Positions 20,828 to 31,889 of a stretch of DNA of 64,000 nucleotides are shown here, one piece after another. The notes beneath the pieces are model-generated. The model did no database searches, was not told where the DNA came from, and worked only from the letters and a program-made list of their open reading frames with translations. The position numbers were made by a program, and so were the translations under genes. Position 1 is the stretch's first letter, and the number at the start of each line of letters is the position of its first letter. The stretch lies in assembly GCA_034359265.1 (NCBI GenBank), contig CP136895.1:44472001-44536000 (forward strand), read 5' to 3'. This DNA is from Canna indica (Eukaryota; Streptophyta; Magnoliopsida; Zingiberales; Cannaceae).

Positions 20828-21339
20828 AATCCATAGGAATATAGTTCATATTAATATCTATTTGTTATTTATTTTTTACAGAATTTCCTTCATATTTTAT
20901 AATTTAGAAAATTACAAGTTGATTCCTTGTTGGGCTAATTAAAAGAAAAAAGAACCCAAGTTCTATTACTCTTCCTACTTTCCTTGGTAATCAATACAAC
21001 TGTTCAGAAGTGAACCAAAAAATAGAACAATATACATCTACTGAACTAATGAGCAACAAAAGATGTTTATTTACATCAACGGGTAAATAGAGATATATAA
21101 GTAAATAAATATAAAATAGGTAATATATAATTAAAAATATTTTTAAAAATTATTTTTAATAGGGTAATCATGTCGGGTATCAAGTAATCGGGTTTCAAAA
21201 CATGAAAACCCGATACTCGACCCAATTGAAATCGGGTTTGGTTGGGTATGACCCGAACTGACCCGATTACCCGACCCAATCCAACGGGTAATCGGGTTCA
21301 TTGGGTCAACCCATACCCATGAACAGCCCTACTTAGAGC

Positions 21340-22095
21340 CTGCCTTAAACTTACGTTCACAATGAGTACAAATAGTGATCTCGTTCCCGATCTCGTTCCC
21401 GTTAAGTATTTTCTTAATAGAATTATTCCATACAACTGAAGTAAGCTTACGCTTTTTAGAGAGTTCTCACTAATTGTGAGATTGATTAGGGAATGAGATT
21501 TGCTTCACCAAGACCTTAATATTTTCAGTTGGTGATAGACTCATCAATGAGGCTGGGGTAGATGTAGATGTAGGCGTAGGAGTCTCCTGAACTGAAGACG
21601 GTCCTGATGAAGTGTGAAAAAATTTCACAAACTTATATCAGAATCAGATATTCAAATCCTCAACCATTTCACAACAAAATTTCACAAACACATTCAGCTC
21701 CACCGACACATGAGAAGCATTTCAAATGGTAAGGAGATGATTGGCATAGAGCAATCCACCTTATTTACGTACGGACAAACAACTCAATTACAACGATTGG
21801 GCGCAAAGCAGATGCACGATGGAGCACAACGGAAGGACGATGGAGCGGTATTTGATTTTGAACACGATGGAGTGGAAAACGATGGACGATGATGGTCGTA
21901 TGGGAGACTAGAGATGGAGGCGGAGACTATGGCCGTTTGGGAGATAGAGAACGATGGGTGGGTGTGGAATGGATATTTCACATTTGGAATACTGAACCCT
22001 AATGAAAATAAGATAAAAAAAATTAATAATAAGATAAAGTTATTTTGTAGATATGGATAATATGAGGGATATTTTGGTAACGTCATATTTAATAG
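21340..22095. other. Unassigned sequence with ACGATGG motif repeats
   Basis: No gene recognised. Between 21812 and 21960 the words ACGATGGA/ACGATGG recur six or more times at irregular spacing. Confidence 0.4.
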
Positions 22096-23615
22096 TGTTA
22101 GAAAATTGGAGGTAATTTCCTGCGGGATCTACAAAATTTGAACCCGGCGAGAGAAATGGAAAAACAAATTTGATAATAATAATAATGCGGAAAAACAAAA
22201 AACACAAGGAGGTTAATGTGGTTCGAACTCGGCGGGGTACCGATCCTACGTCCACAGGGAGAAGAAGAGACTGCTTTATTAATTCCAGAAAAGAACTTTA
22301 CAATAAGAGCGACAATAATCTTAATCCCCTTCAGAATACAACAAACTGTCTATAAAATGAACTTAAAACTGATACAGAGTAGATGCACTATCTCTGTAAG
22401 ATCTGCCTTGAAACTGAACTTCTGTTGATGTATGTCGGAAACTGAGAAGGAGCACTCCTTGAAAAGGGTTGTAGCGGCACATACTCTTAATTTTCTGAAT
22501 CTCTGAAAACTCTCACGTGTGGATGATGATTGCCTCAAGTAACCTGCCTGTATTTATACTCAAGATGTGTGAATCGGTTGGAGAAAAATTAGGATCGCTG
22601 AAAAATATGGGCCACAAAAATTTTTTGATAAAAAATAGAACAAGCCTATGTCATTAATCCTTCATTTTGATAAATAAAATTGAAGGTATTGTGAGTGAAC
22701 TCTACGAGGCAGGCGTATATTAAAGTTAGGGATGTCAAAGGGATGGGGCGGGTACGGTGGGTGCCTACCCGCTACTCGCCTCGTGAAATAAACAGGTACC
22801 CATTATCTGGTTATTCCCCGCGGGTATCAAAAATGGATACGCATTTAATTACCCGCGGGGGAACGGATACCCACGGGTATTGACGGGTACCCATAACACT
22901 TTAAAAAAATTTAAATTACAATATTTTAATAACACTTCAACTCTTCAAATATTTTGATAACAACTTCATTTTGATAAACACACAATATTTTGATAATAAT
23001 ATCATCATATGATTTCAAAATATAAAGTATATGTGCATTGAATTAGATTATGATTTTTGAGTATATGTACTGAGGGTAATATTGTAATTTAATAATTCTC
23101 GCGGGTAACGAGTACCTGCCCCATATAATAAATGGATAAGAAAAATTACTCACGAAATCTCCACAAATAGAAAACTACCTCTCATACCCGTCATAAACGG
23201 ATAAACACCCGTGGATATCCGTCTAAACGGATAATATTATCATCCCTAATAGAAGGAATCCACCTCCCAGCTTTATCCTTCCACTTCTTAATTCCTTAAT
23301 TACTGTCATCGAATTCCGTGCACATATGTTGAATTTTTGACCAAGCTTTGCATGCCGTAAAGTTCTCAAGTTTGACCAAGTAAAAATAAAACATGAATAA
23401 TTACACGCAATTCGAGATAGTTAAATCAAATTCCATTTTTATATGAATTGCATGCAGCACACGGGTGAACTCCTTCAATTAAACCAGTCTATTAACGGGT
23501 TCAATTGAACCCGCTCAAAACATGGTTCACTATTAACTTGCTCAATTAAATTCCGATTTGGGTCCGGTTGAGCTCGTTGGATTCGGTTCTAACCCAATTT
23601 GAGTCAACCCCTAAC
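22096..23615 (-). repeat. Element B 3' LTR (contains hAT 2)
   Basis: About 990 bp once the 522-bp hAT insertion is removed. TATA box on the minus strand at 22551-22558 (AGTATAAATACAGG). Its other copies are 25521-26975 and 28285-36085. Confidence 0.85.
22727..23248. mobile_element. Non-autonomous hAT-type element 2 (522 bp)
   Basis: TAGGGATGTCAAAGGG...ATTATCATCCCTA ends, with subterminal GGGTACCCGC-like repeats. Flanks ATTAAAGT and ATAGAAGG match five of eight bases. The paralogous LTR near 28875-28895 lacks the insert and reads CTGGAAGTAG at that point, an empty-site control. Confidence 0.8.
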
Positions 23616-23693
23616 AGTTCCTCCTTTGATGAAAATTGAGACTAATGCAGTCCTCATAAGTCGTCCTCCTCTCCCACAAGGCTCATGTCGGGC

Positions 23694-24660
23694 CTACGTT
23701 GAATCAGTGCTTAAGCGGGTCAAGTCAACTTCCTGCTTGGACTTAGGAACCCACATAGTCCTCCGAGTCTCCCCCTTCATTATGTATCTCTGAGAAGGGC
23801 TTATCCTGAAAGCAAAATTTATACTTGATCCGGTGTCTGACTTTGCTGTGTTTTTCCTCAGAATTTGGACTGCTTCACGAAAGATGGATCCATCCACCTT
23901 ATACAAATTATTCGACGTCCTTCAAGCCTCCAGTACCGTCATGGCTCCATCGTGTACCTTCAAGACTCCTTCTGCAAAGGATGTCGTGTAGCTCCTAGTG
24001 TCAAGAACTCCAAGAGACACTAAATTCCTTCCTAGCTTAGGAACATAGCGAACATTTGCTAGGATCTTTGCCGAACCATCATGCAATTTTAATTTCACTG
24101 TTCCAAATCCGACAACTTTGCAAGGTATGTTGTTGTCGACACGAACTACTTCACAATTGGTGCTCCGATAATCCACAAAGGTCGTTCGGTGTGGAGTCAT
24201 GTGATAGGAACAACCAGAATCCAATAACCACTCATCAATGCTACCAATGGTTGACATGTTCGCCTACTGACCTGAATTGCATTTTGCATGATCAGACATA
24301 TCAGAAGAAGATGAAGAGAAATTTTGACTTGAGGTGTGTTGTCGTTGACGAGACCGTCGTCACCCACGGTGTGTCTTAGCAGTGCTTGTGCCATCTGTCA
24401 CGACCAATACCTCTCACTTTCTCAAAATCTGCATAAGAGGCCTCCATATGTGTGTCTTGACCCTTATTTTGCTGCTGCAACTTTTTTTTAAGACTACGAT
24501 ATTCTGACTTGATGTGACCTTATTTCTTGCAATAATAACAAGTAACATTTGATTTGTTACCTCATCCTGCTTCATTAGAGTAGAGAGCTTCTCCTTTTCC
24601 TCCACTAGAGGAATTTGTTGTAAGATGCGTGTCCATAAGCTCATTAGATAAAAGAGGAGT
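23694..24660 (-). pseudogene. Element B gag C-terminus and protease, decayed
   Basis: Minus strand: a CCHC-like knuckle (CYYCKK, stop, GHIKSEY near 24510-24545, with the last cysteine changed to tyrosine), then a 111-residue open stretch 23922-24257 with the protease motif WLLDSGCSYHMTPHRTTF and VRYVPKLGRNLVSLGVLD. A further fragment follows in another frame with MKGETRRTMWVPKSKQE. Several stops. Copia integrase or RT does not follow, so pol was lost before or soon after spread. Confidence 0.75.
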
Positions 24661-25520
24661 GATCACCTGTTCTGGAGTAATAGTAGTCTTTCCAAAAAGC
24701 ATAGTTTCACAAAAAAAATTAAAAGAAGAAGGAAGTGAACATAAAAGGAATAAAGTGTTGGTGAAATGGCCACACTAGAGGGGGGTGAATAGTATGTCAA
24801 CTAATTTTATCGTATAATTCCGGTTTTAATAGCTTTCTTAAACTACTTAGGCAATTTACAATTCAATGACTAAATACGGAAGCGAGTAATGAAGATAAAT
24901 AATGCGATACACAAAGAGAACAATGCTAACACAATTATTTATAATGGTTCGGCCCCAATGTCTACTCCACTACCTAAGCACCCTGCTTAGGATTTCCAAA
25001 CTTAGTATACTAGATTATATCGTTTCCCTTACAAAGAGGACTTTACACTCGAAAGTCTCTGCTCTCAAACTGAAGGCACTTTCACACCCGGAAGTATCCC
25101 GCCTTCCTACCGGGAGCACTCTCCTACCTCAACCTAAGGGACAACTCAACTAATCCTAGTAAACTAAGTTTACAATGGTAGATTTAAGCCTTAACACCAA
25201 GGCAACCATCAACTCAATCAAACCTAGCAACCTAGATTTACACAAGCTTTAATACAATGAAATAAACACCAAAATACAACAACTAATGGAGCAATAAATC
25301 AAACAACAAATACATAGCTCCAAAAGAAACTTCCTAGTCCTCTTGATGCCTCAAATTGATGAAGCTTGAAGGCTATGTCAAGGAGATAAGAGATCAAACT
25401 AGAGTTTTCAAGAATGGTGGCTCAATCAAGCTCAAGGATCATCAAAATATGGCTCAAAGTATGTTGGATAAAGGGTGGATGGCTTGCTAAGGCTTCTATT
25501 TATAAGCCTTGAAGAGATGG

Positions 25521-26975
25521 TGTTAGGAAATTTGGGGTAATTTCCTGTAGGATCTACAAAACTCGAACTCGACGAGGAAAATAGAAAACCAAATCTGATA
25601 ATAATAATGCAGGAAAAACAAAAGACACAAGGGGGTTAACGTGGTTTGTACTCGGTGGGGTGCCGATCCTACGTCCACAGGGAGAAGAGTAGACTGCTTT
25701 ATTAAATCCAGAAAAGTACTTTTACAATAAGAGTGCAATAATCTAAATCCCCTTCAGAATACATCAAACTATCTTAAATTAATTGAACCTGAAATTGGTA
25801 CAAAGTAGAGGCACTGTCTCTGCAAGATCTGCCTTGAAATTGAACCCCTACTGCTGTATGTTAGAAACTGAGAAGGGGCACTCCTTAGGAAAAGGGTCGT
25901 AGGGGCACTCCTTAGGAAAAGGGTCGTAGTGGCACTCTTAATTTTTTGGATCTCTGAAACTCTCATATGTGGGCATTTTCTCTTGGTGTGGGATGATCTT
26001 AGAACTGCATATTAGGCTCCTATTTATAATAGAGGGGGAGAGTCGATTCATGCCTGCTTTAGTGGAGAAAAAATCTTCAAGGAATTTGCTGCTCCGTCTG
26101 ATTTAATCGGATGGCTGAAATGCTTCTTATGACCAAAGAAACTTGCAAAATGCTTGGTGACTTCACGTGATGCCTCCACCTTTTTCTCCCTTTGACTAGT
26201 CAAAAGCAATATTTGATTTTCACATCATCAATTTGAAAACTTCTGAAGTTATCATTAATTTGAAAACTTTTACATGTGTTGCTACAACATTGGCATGGGT
26301 ATCTTGAGAATAGGGGTGGGAATAGGCCAGGCGACCTGTGGCCTGGTCTCTTTAAAAAAAAATAGGCCTAGGCTTATTTCTTGGCTTGTTTTCCTTATCA
26401 AGCCAGACCCAGGCTCACTATAAGGCCTATTGAGCCTGATAGGCCGGCCTGTGCCTGTTAAGGTGGCATATATAATATATAATAAATATATAATATTATT
26501 AGTTTATTATATATTTTAATTATATATAATAAAATATATTTTTTAATTTAATAAAACAACAACTATTGTTGTTATGTTTAAATTTATTATTACCATTTTT
26601 ATATTAGAAATTAAAAGTAAATTTTATAAATATATTTTAGGTATTAGCAGGCTTTATAAACAGACTACAGGTCAGGCCAGGCTCAGGCCGAAAAAATAGC
26701 CTATAACAGGCCGTAGGCCAGGCCCTGGCCTATTTTTTACTATGCAGGTCTGGCCTGTTAAGGTGAAGGTCTGGCCTGGCCTGGCCTGTTTCCACCCCTA
26801 CTTGAGAAGATGGTGGGTTGGGCTACTAGGCCCATGATTATAAAATCATTGTTTATTTTGATCGAGTTCGGTTCAATATGGTTCAATCAAATTGGCAAAT
26901 CAGTTCAAGCATATCTTGATCAAATCAACTCCGATTTGGATTCGGTTCGGACCCAATTTAAGTCAATCTCTAACA
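25521..26975 (-). repeat. Element B-family solo LTR nested in the Sirevirus LTR
   Basis: TGTTAG...CTAACA with perfect GATGG duplications (25516-25520, 26976-26980). About 957 bp without the hAT insert. It belongs to the same family as the LTRs of the surrounding element B, so the family was still active after the Sirevirus insertion. Confidence 0.92.
26311..26800. mobile_element. Non-autonomous hAT-type element 3 (490 bp)
   Basis: TAGGGGTGGGAATAGGCC ... GGCCTGTTTCCACCCCTA termini with exact 8-bp flanks CTTGAGAA (26303-26310 and 26801-26808). Subterminal regions iterate GGCCTGGCC. AT-rich core, no ORF. It sits inside the innermost solo LTR. Confidence 0.95.
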
Positions 26976-27836
26976 GATGGCATGAAACGGCGAACTCAAC
27001 GGGTAGAAAACTAGTCATTTCTGCCATCCGATCGTAGGTCCGGTCGATCGTCGGTCAATCGATCGAGCGACCGAAGGCATACTGCCATTTTCTAGCACAT
27101 TTCGATCGACCGATCGGTCAACTGACTTGCCTACTACCATTTTTTGGCAGCATTCGATCAACCGACCGACCGATCGAAACTGGGCAGACTGCACTACTTG
27201 GTTTTTTCTGCTTGTTTGCTCGATTCTAGTTCCGTCTTCGCTAAGTCTACTTATATAACATTTACCCCCCATTTGGATTCATTAAAAATATCTAAAAAAT
27301 TAAAATCCTTAAGAATCAAAATCTAGTTTTGGGGTTTAGTACAAATTTTTGAAAAAACGAAAATTTTCTAATCTCCCGGGTCAAATATGGGTATGATAAA
27401 GGCTTCCAAAAATTCCTTTAAAATACCTCGTTATCTAGTTTTTACCCAATGAACAATTATCGTCATTTTTGTGTCAAGAAAATGTCTAGGATATATAGCC
27501 CTCCAATGGGCTCCCTAGGCTTAGTGAATTTTAGGGCGATTTTCGGGTTTTCATATTTTGGGGTTCGGGTTTGGTTTTTGGGTTCTTTGCATCATCAAGA
27601 GGATTACATCACATTCTAAACACTCTAAATCTAAACTCTAACTTCTCGAAGAATCCCGAGCATCGACGAGCGTCCTTGCTGATTTCTCCGATTTCTTTAA
27701 TTTTTCCGATCGGGGACGTCGAGCGCTACCCAACTTGGAACCTGAAAGTATTTCTCAATAACACTATTAGTTTCATGTTTGTTATCATCAAAACCGAGAT
27801 TAAGACCAAGGTAGAAAACCTTAGACCAACATAAAC

Positions 27837-28256
27837 TCTTATTTTTCTCTTCAATTTTGACACTCATATTCTCCACGATGATTGTTTGAAAAGTACTGAT
27901 ATGCTCTTTGACCGATGTGCCTTCTGTCATACGTAAGAAAAGAGCTTTTACTTCAAAGCTATCTTACCGGTGAGAGTTGTGTCCTGATACAAGGATGCGA
28001 GCTTGTCCCAAATACCTTTAGCTGTCTTCTAGGATGCAATTTCTCGAAGTGCTTCATTTGACAAGCTTAGGTACAAAACTGCAATTGTCTTTTGCTCCTT
28101 GTATTCTTTCTCCTCTTCGGTCCCCTGCATATTATCCTTACCAAGGATAACATCATGTATCTTTTCCATAGATTGGATCGCTTTCATCTTCATTGACCAA
28201 AGTGCATACTTGACATTGCGATCTAACTTCTCAATATCAAATTTGGTATTCGTCAT
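27837..28256 (-). pseudogene. Element B gag N-terminus
   Basis: ATG at 28254-28256 gives MTNTKFDIEKLDRNVKYALW then KEYKEQKTIAVLYLSLSNEA, typical copia Gag. It runs 75 residues to a stop near 28030. Downstream remnants (GIWDKLASLYQDTTLTGKI) carry more stops until the Sirevirus LTR interrupts it at 27831. The rest of gag resumes at about 24755. Confidence 0.8.
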
Positions 28257-28270
28257 GGTTGGGAAAGTAG

Positions 28271-28282
28271 GCTCTGATACCA
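28271..28282 (-). other. Primer-binding site of element B (tRNA-Met)
   Basis: TGGTATCAGAGC on the minus strand, two bases from the LTR end at 28285. Confidence 0.93.
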
Positions 28283-28977
28283 ACTGTTAGAAAATTTGGA
28301 TTAATTTTCTGCAGGATCTACAAAACCCGAACCTGACGAGAGAAATGGAAAAATAAAAGACATAAGGGGATTAACATGGTTCGAACTCGGCGGGGTACCG
28401 ATCCTATTTCCACAAGGAGAAGATGAGACTACTTTATTAATTTCAGAAAAAAACTTTACAATAAGAGCGGCAATAATCTGAATCCCCTTCAGAATATAAC
28501 AAACTGTCTTAAATAAATTGAACCTGAAATCGATACGAAGTAGAGGCACTATCTCTACAAGATCTGCCTTAAAATTGAACTCATGTTGCTCTATGTCAAA
28601 AACCGAGAAGGAGCACTCCTTGAAAAGGATTGTAACAATACTCTTAATTTTTTAGATCTCTGAAAACTCTCACGTGGGGATGATGATTGCCTCAAGTAAC
28701 CTGCTTGTATTTATACTCGAGAGGTGTGAATCTGTCTCGAGAAAAATTAGGATCTCTGAAAAATATGTACCATAATTTTTTTTTGATAAAAAATAGAACA
28801 AGCCTATGCCGTTAATCCTTATTTTTGATAAATAAAATTAGAGTTACTGTAACCGAACGTCTACGAGGCAAGGCGTATCTGGAAGTAGTCCACCTCATTA
28901 TGCAGCTTTATCCTTCCACTTCTTAATTCCTTAATTGTTGTCATCGAATTCCGTGCACTTGATATATGTTGAATTTT

Positions 28978-29817
28978 GAATAATTTTTCGGATCCGAATT
29001 TTAAGAATGATAAATTCTCAAAATTGGAATTGAGGTGAGTGGATCGAATATTCATTTTATCGCTGGGCCAAAATTTTTAATTGATTAAAAAAATTTTAAA
29101 AAAAATATTAAAAAAATAATTTTAATTTATAAAAAAATATTTATAATAGAAATTAAGTGTTATAGTCTAAAAAATATTTTTTAAAACTCTAAAGAGTTTT
29201 ACACAAAGTCTATAAATTTAAATTTAAATTAAAAATTATGAAATATTTTTGATAAAAGTTTTTTTTTGAACCACAACACATCTTTTATATTTTAAAAAAT
29301 ATTTTATTAATTAATTTTTTTTTGAATTATAAAATTATTATAGACTTTGGGCAAGTCTCTAATGCATTAGAGACTTTTGTTCAAAATCTATAAAACTAAT
29401 TTTTAATTAAAAATAGTAAAATATTTTTTGTTCAAAATATTTTGATAGACTCTAGCACATCTTTTATATCACATATATTTTTTTGTGAAATAAATTTTAT
29501 TTTTTATAATTATAAAATTACTATAAACAAAAGTCTCTAACTCATTAGATACTTTTGTGCAAAATCTATAATAGTTTCATCATTTTTTTAAAAAAAAATA
29601 TTTGAATTCATAAAATAATTTTTTAATGATGCAAAAGAGGTATTATGATCTAGAAAAATATTTTACATCAAAATATTTCATAATTTTTAATTTTAATTTA
29701 AATTTATAGACCCTGTACAAAAGTCTTTAATACATTAGAGAGTTTGAAAAATATATTTTTTATTCTCTAATATCTTATTTTTATCATAAAAAATACTTTA
29801 TAAATTTAAATTATTTT

Positions 29818-29872
<55 letters not shown>

Positions 29873-30003
29873 AAAGTCTTTAATTGGTCTCTCGGGGTAA
29901 AATGGGTATTCGATCCACTCAGTTCCGATTTTGGAAATTACCCATCTTCATATGCGATTATGAGAATTTTTCATTCCCAAAATCCAAATCTGATAAATTG
30001 CTC
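28978..30003. mobile_element. MULE-like non-autonomous element with long TIRs
   Basis: About 110-bp terminal inverted repeats: the left GAATAATTTTTCGGATCC and the right end read inward as GAGCAATTTATCAGATTT remain alignable through GAATGA[T/A]AAATTCTCA and GAGTGGATCGAATA. The 9-bp duplication TTGAATTTT is perfect (28969-28977 and 30004-30012), typical of Mutator-like elements. The core is AT-rich with repeated TCTAAT-CATTAGAGA text and a (TA)n run; no transposase. Confidence 0.85.
29820..29868. repeat. (TA)n microsatellite
   Basis: About 24 perfect TA units inside the MULE-like element. Confidence 0.97.
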
Positions 30004-30137
30004 TTGAATTTTTGACCAAGCTTTGCATGCTGTAAAGTTCTCAAGTTTGACCAAGTTAAAAGAAAACATGAATAATTACACACAATTCGAGATAGTTAAA
30101 TCAATTTAAGATAGTAAGGATTTTGATCTAGTTGGCG

Positions 30138-31142
30138 ATGGCGACTTTGACCCCGTCAATGGCGACAGCCCCAAGACCAAAGAAACCACCTGATTTGGGA
30201 GAAGAAAGTAATTCAAAAGGTCTTCCTGCGCGAGGACTGACTTGGGTGGCACGAAAACAAGCAGACTTACTAGATAGGATGGATCCAGAGAAGAAGAATA
30301 GTGAATCGAAAGAAGCAAGTCGGAAGGGGATGGAGCCAATCTCTTGGGCGAGCTTGCTGAGAAGAACTGTCAAAGAGGATGAATGGAGATTCTCGAAAGA
30401 AATGGAAGAGAAGATCAAAATCATTCAGGATCAAGCAAAGGGAAAGATCGTCATAGCTGATGAAGATGTTGATAAAGCTAGAGAAAGCTGCCAGCTTGTT
30501 CTCTATGGAAAATTTTTCGGACGAATTCCTGAGCTTAATCTGGTAAGAAATATTCTTCCTAAAATCTGGAATATTAAATTTGGTTGCAAGATTGTAGATA
30601 TGGCAGCAAAATTCTTTGCTTTTAAATTCGAAAATGAAAGAGATCATTGGGATATCTATGTTGGAGTGCCTTGGTTCATCCGAGGTCAGGCATTATCTTT
30701 GATACAGTGGAAAGAAAATTTTCAGCCCCTGAAAGAGGCAATTTCAGTCATACCAGTATGGATTCAATTGAATGGGTTACCTTTAGAGTTTATGTGCAAA
30801 AACATATTATTATAGATGGCTGTGGTTATCGAAAAACCTTTGAAAATTGATGAACATACCTTATCAGGGAACAAAGGTAAGTTTGCTAGAATCTGTGTCA
30901 TGCTTGATTTGAAGAAACCTGTAGAACAGGGGTTTTGGGTGGAGGCTAAAGGCTTTAGATTCTTTCAAAATGTAGCATATGAGAACTTACCTAACATATG
31001 TTATTCATGTGGTAAAGTTGGCCACAAAGAGGAAAAGTGCAATTTGAATAATAAGAGGAATTCTGGGAGTAAAGAACAACACAGATGCTCAGATGGATCA
31101 AAAAGAAGAGAAAGTTCTGGGACTATGGGTTCAAGTGCATAG
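30138..31142 (+). pseudogene. LINE ORF1 (DUF4283-like, CCHC knuckle), one internal stop
   Basis: ATG at 30138 gives MATLTPSMATAPRPKKPPDL. The frame runs to a single TAG at 30813-30815 and continues in the same frame to 31142. The second half holds WVEAKGFRFFQNVAYENLP and a zinc knuckle CYSCGKVGHKEEKC near 30998-31040. The first half (VLYGKFFGRIPELNLVRNIL, FAFKFENERDHWDIYVGVPW) matches the DUF4283-like domain common in plant LINE ORF1 proteins, which bind LINE RNA. Further degenerate lysine-rich coding text extends to about 31876 in shifted frames. Confidence 0.85.
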
Positions 31143-31889
31143 AAGGAATAGGTGCGTGAAAAAAATGCAAGGAAAAATTGACAACGATATGAGGAATTCT
31201 TTCGTAGTGCTTGATAATCCAACTTTTGTTGAAGACAAAGGTATTGGGGAACAGATGATTATGGATAAAAAAATTGTGGATGATAATCTACTTTGGCAAC
31301 AAAAGTTAGGTGCAAAGGAAAATACTGAATCACCAAATGGAGGGATGGTCAACAGAAGTGGAAGTAATTGTAGTATAGAAAGGGGGAGGCAACAGATGCA
31401 TTCTGAAAAGCAAAGGCAATCAAGTGTGGAAAAAAGCAAAAAAGGAAAGAAAAAGTACAAGTTGATACTGAGAACATGGAAATTGAACTTCTAGCGGGGA
31501 ATTGGAAAATAGAAGATTTCAGTTTTAAAGCAAAGAAAGACAAAACCAAGGAAAAAAGAGAGAAGAAAACAAGAAAAAGGAAGCTGAAAAAACTTTGGAT
31601 GAGATGTATGATAAGCTAGCTACTTCATTCATAAGGATAATAAATAATGAATTTGCTCAGGAAAACTTCCTGGAAGTAGGATGTGATCCTGAGTGTTCAA
31701 GATCATTGGAGGGCGACAACAAAAAAAGTAGAAGAGGAAGTAGAAGTAGTGCAAACTTAGTTAATGTGCCTGTTAACTTTAAGAACATTAAGTTGAAAAA
31801 AAGAAGATATATGAAAGATACTTGTGCATTGGGAGACGAGGGGGATCCTGGGAGTCAGGATAGTAATTTAGAATAAGTTATTTCCTATC

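Larger units (their letters stand above)
19642..21331. mobile_element. Non-autonomous hAT-type element 1 (1,690 bp)
   Basis: Ends TAGGGTTGTTCACGGGT and (right) ACCCATGAACAGCCCTA form an imperfect terminal inverted repeat. The 8-bp flanks CTTAGAGC are identical (19634-19641 and 21332-21339), the hallmark of hAT transposition. Subterminal DNA is packed with GGGTCGGGT/ACCCGACC repeats. No transposase is encoded. It hosts a SINE, an AT-rich stretch and a probable second DNA element. Confidence 0.92.
24756..27831 (-). repeat. Sirevirus-type solo LTR inside element B gag
   Basis: TGTTGG...CCAACA, minus orientation, flanked by TAAAG and TAAAC (four of five). About 1.6 kb after removing the nested solo LTR 25521-26975. 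TATA on the minus strand at 25497-25504; the CpG palindrome cluster is at 27028-27178. The nested LTR landed between TATA and the palindromes. Confidence 0.87.

Noticed and set aside
30132..30137. LINE ORF1 start at 30132
   Set aside because: The codon there is TTG; the first ATG in frame is at 30138.
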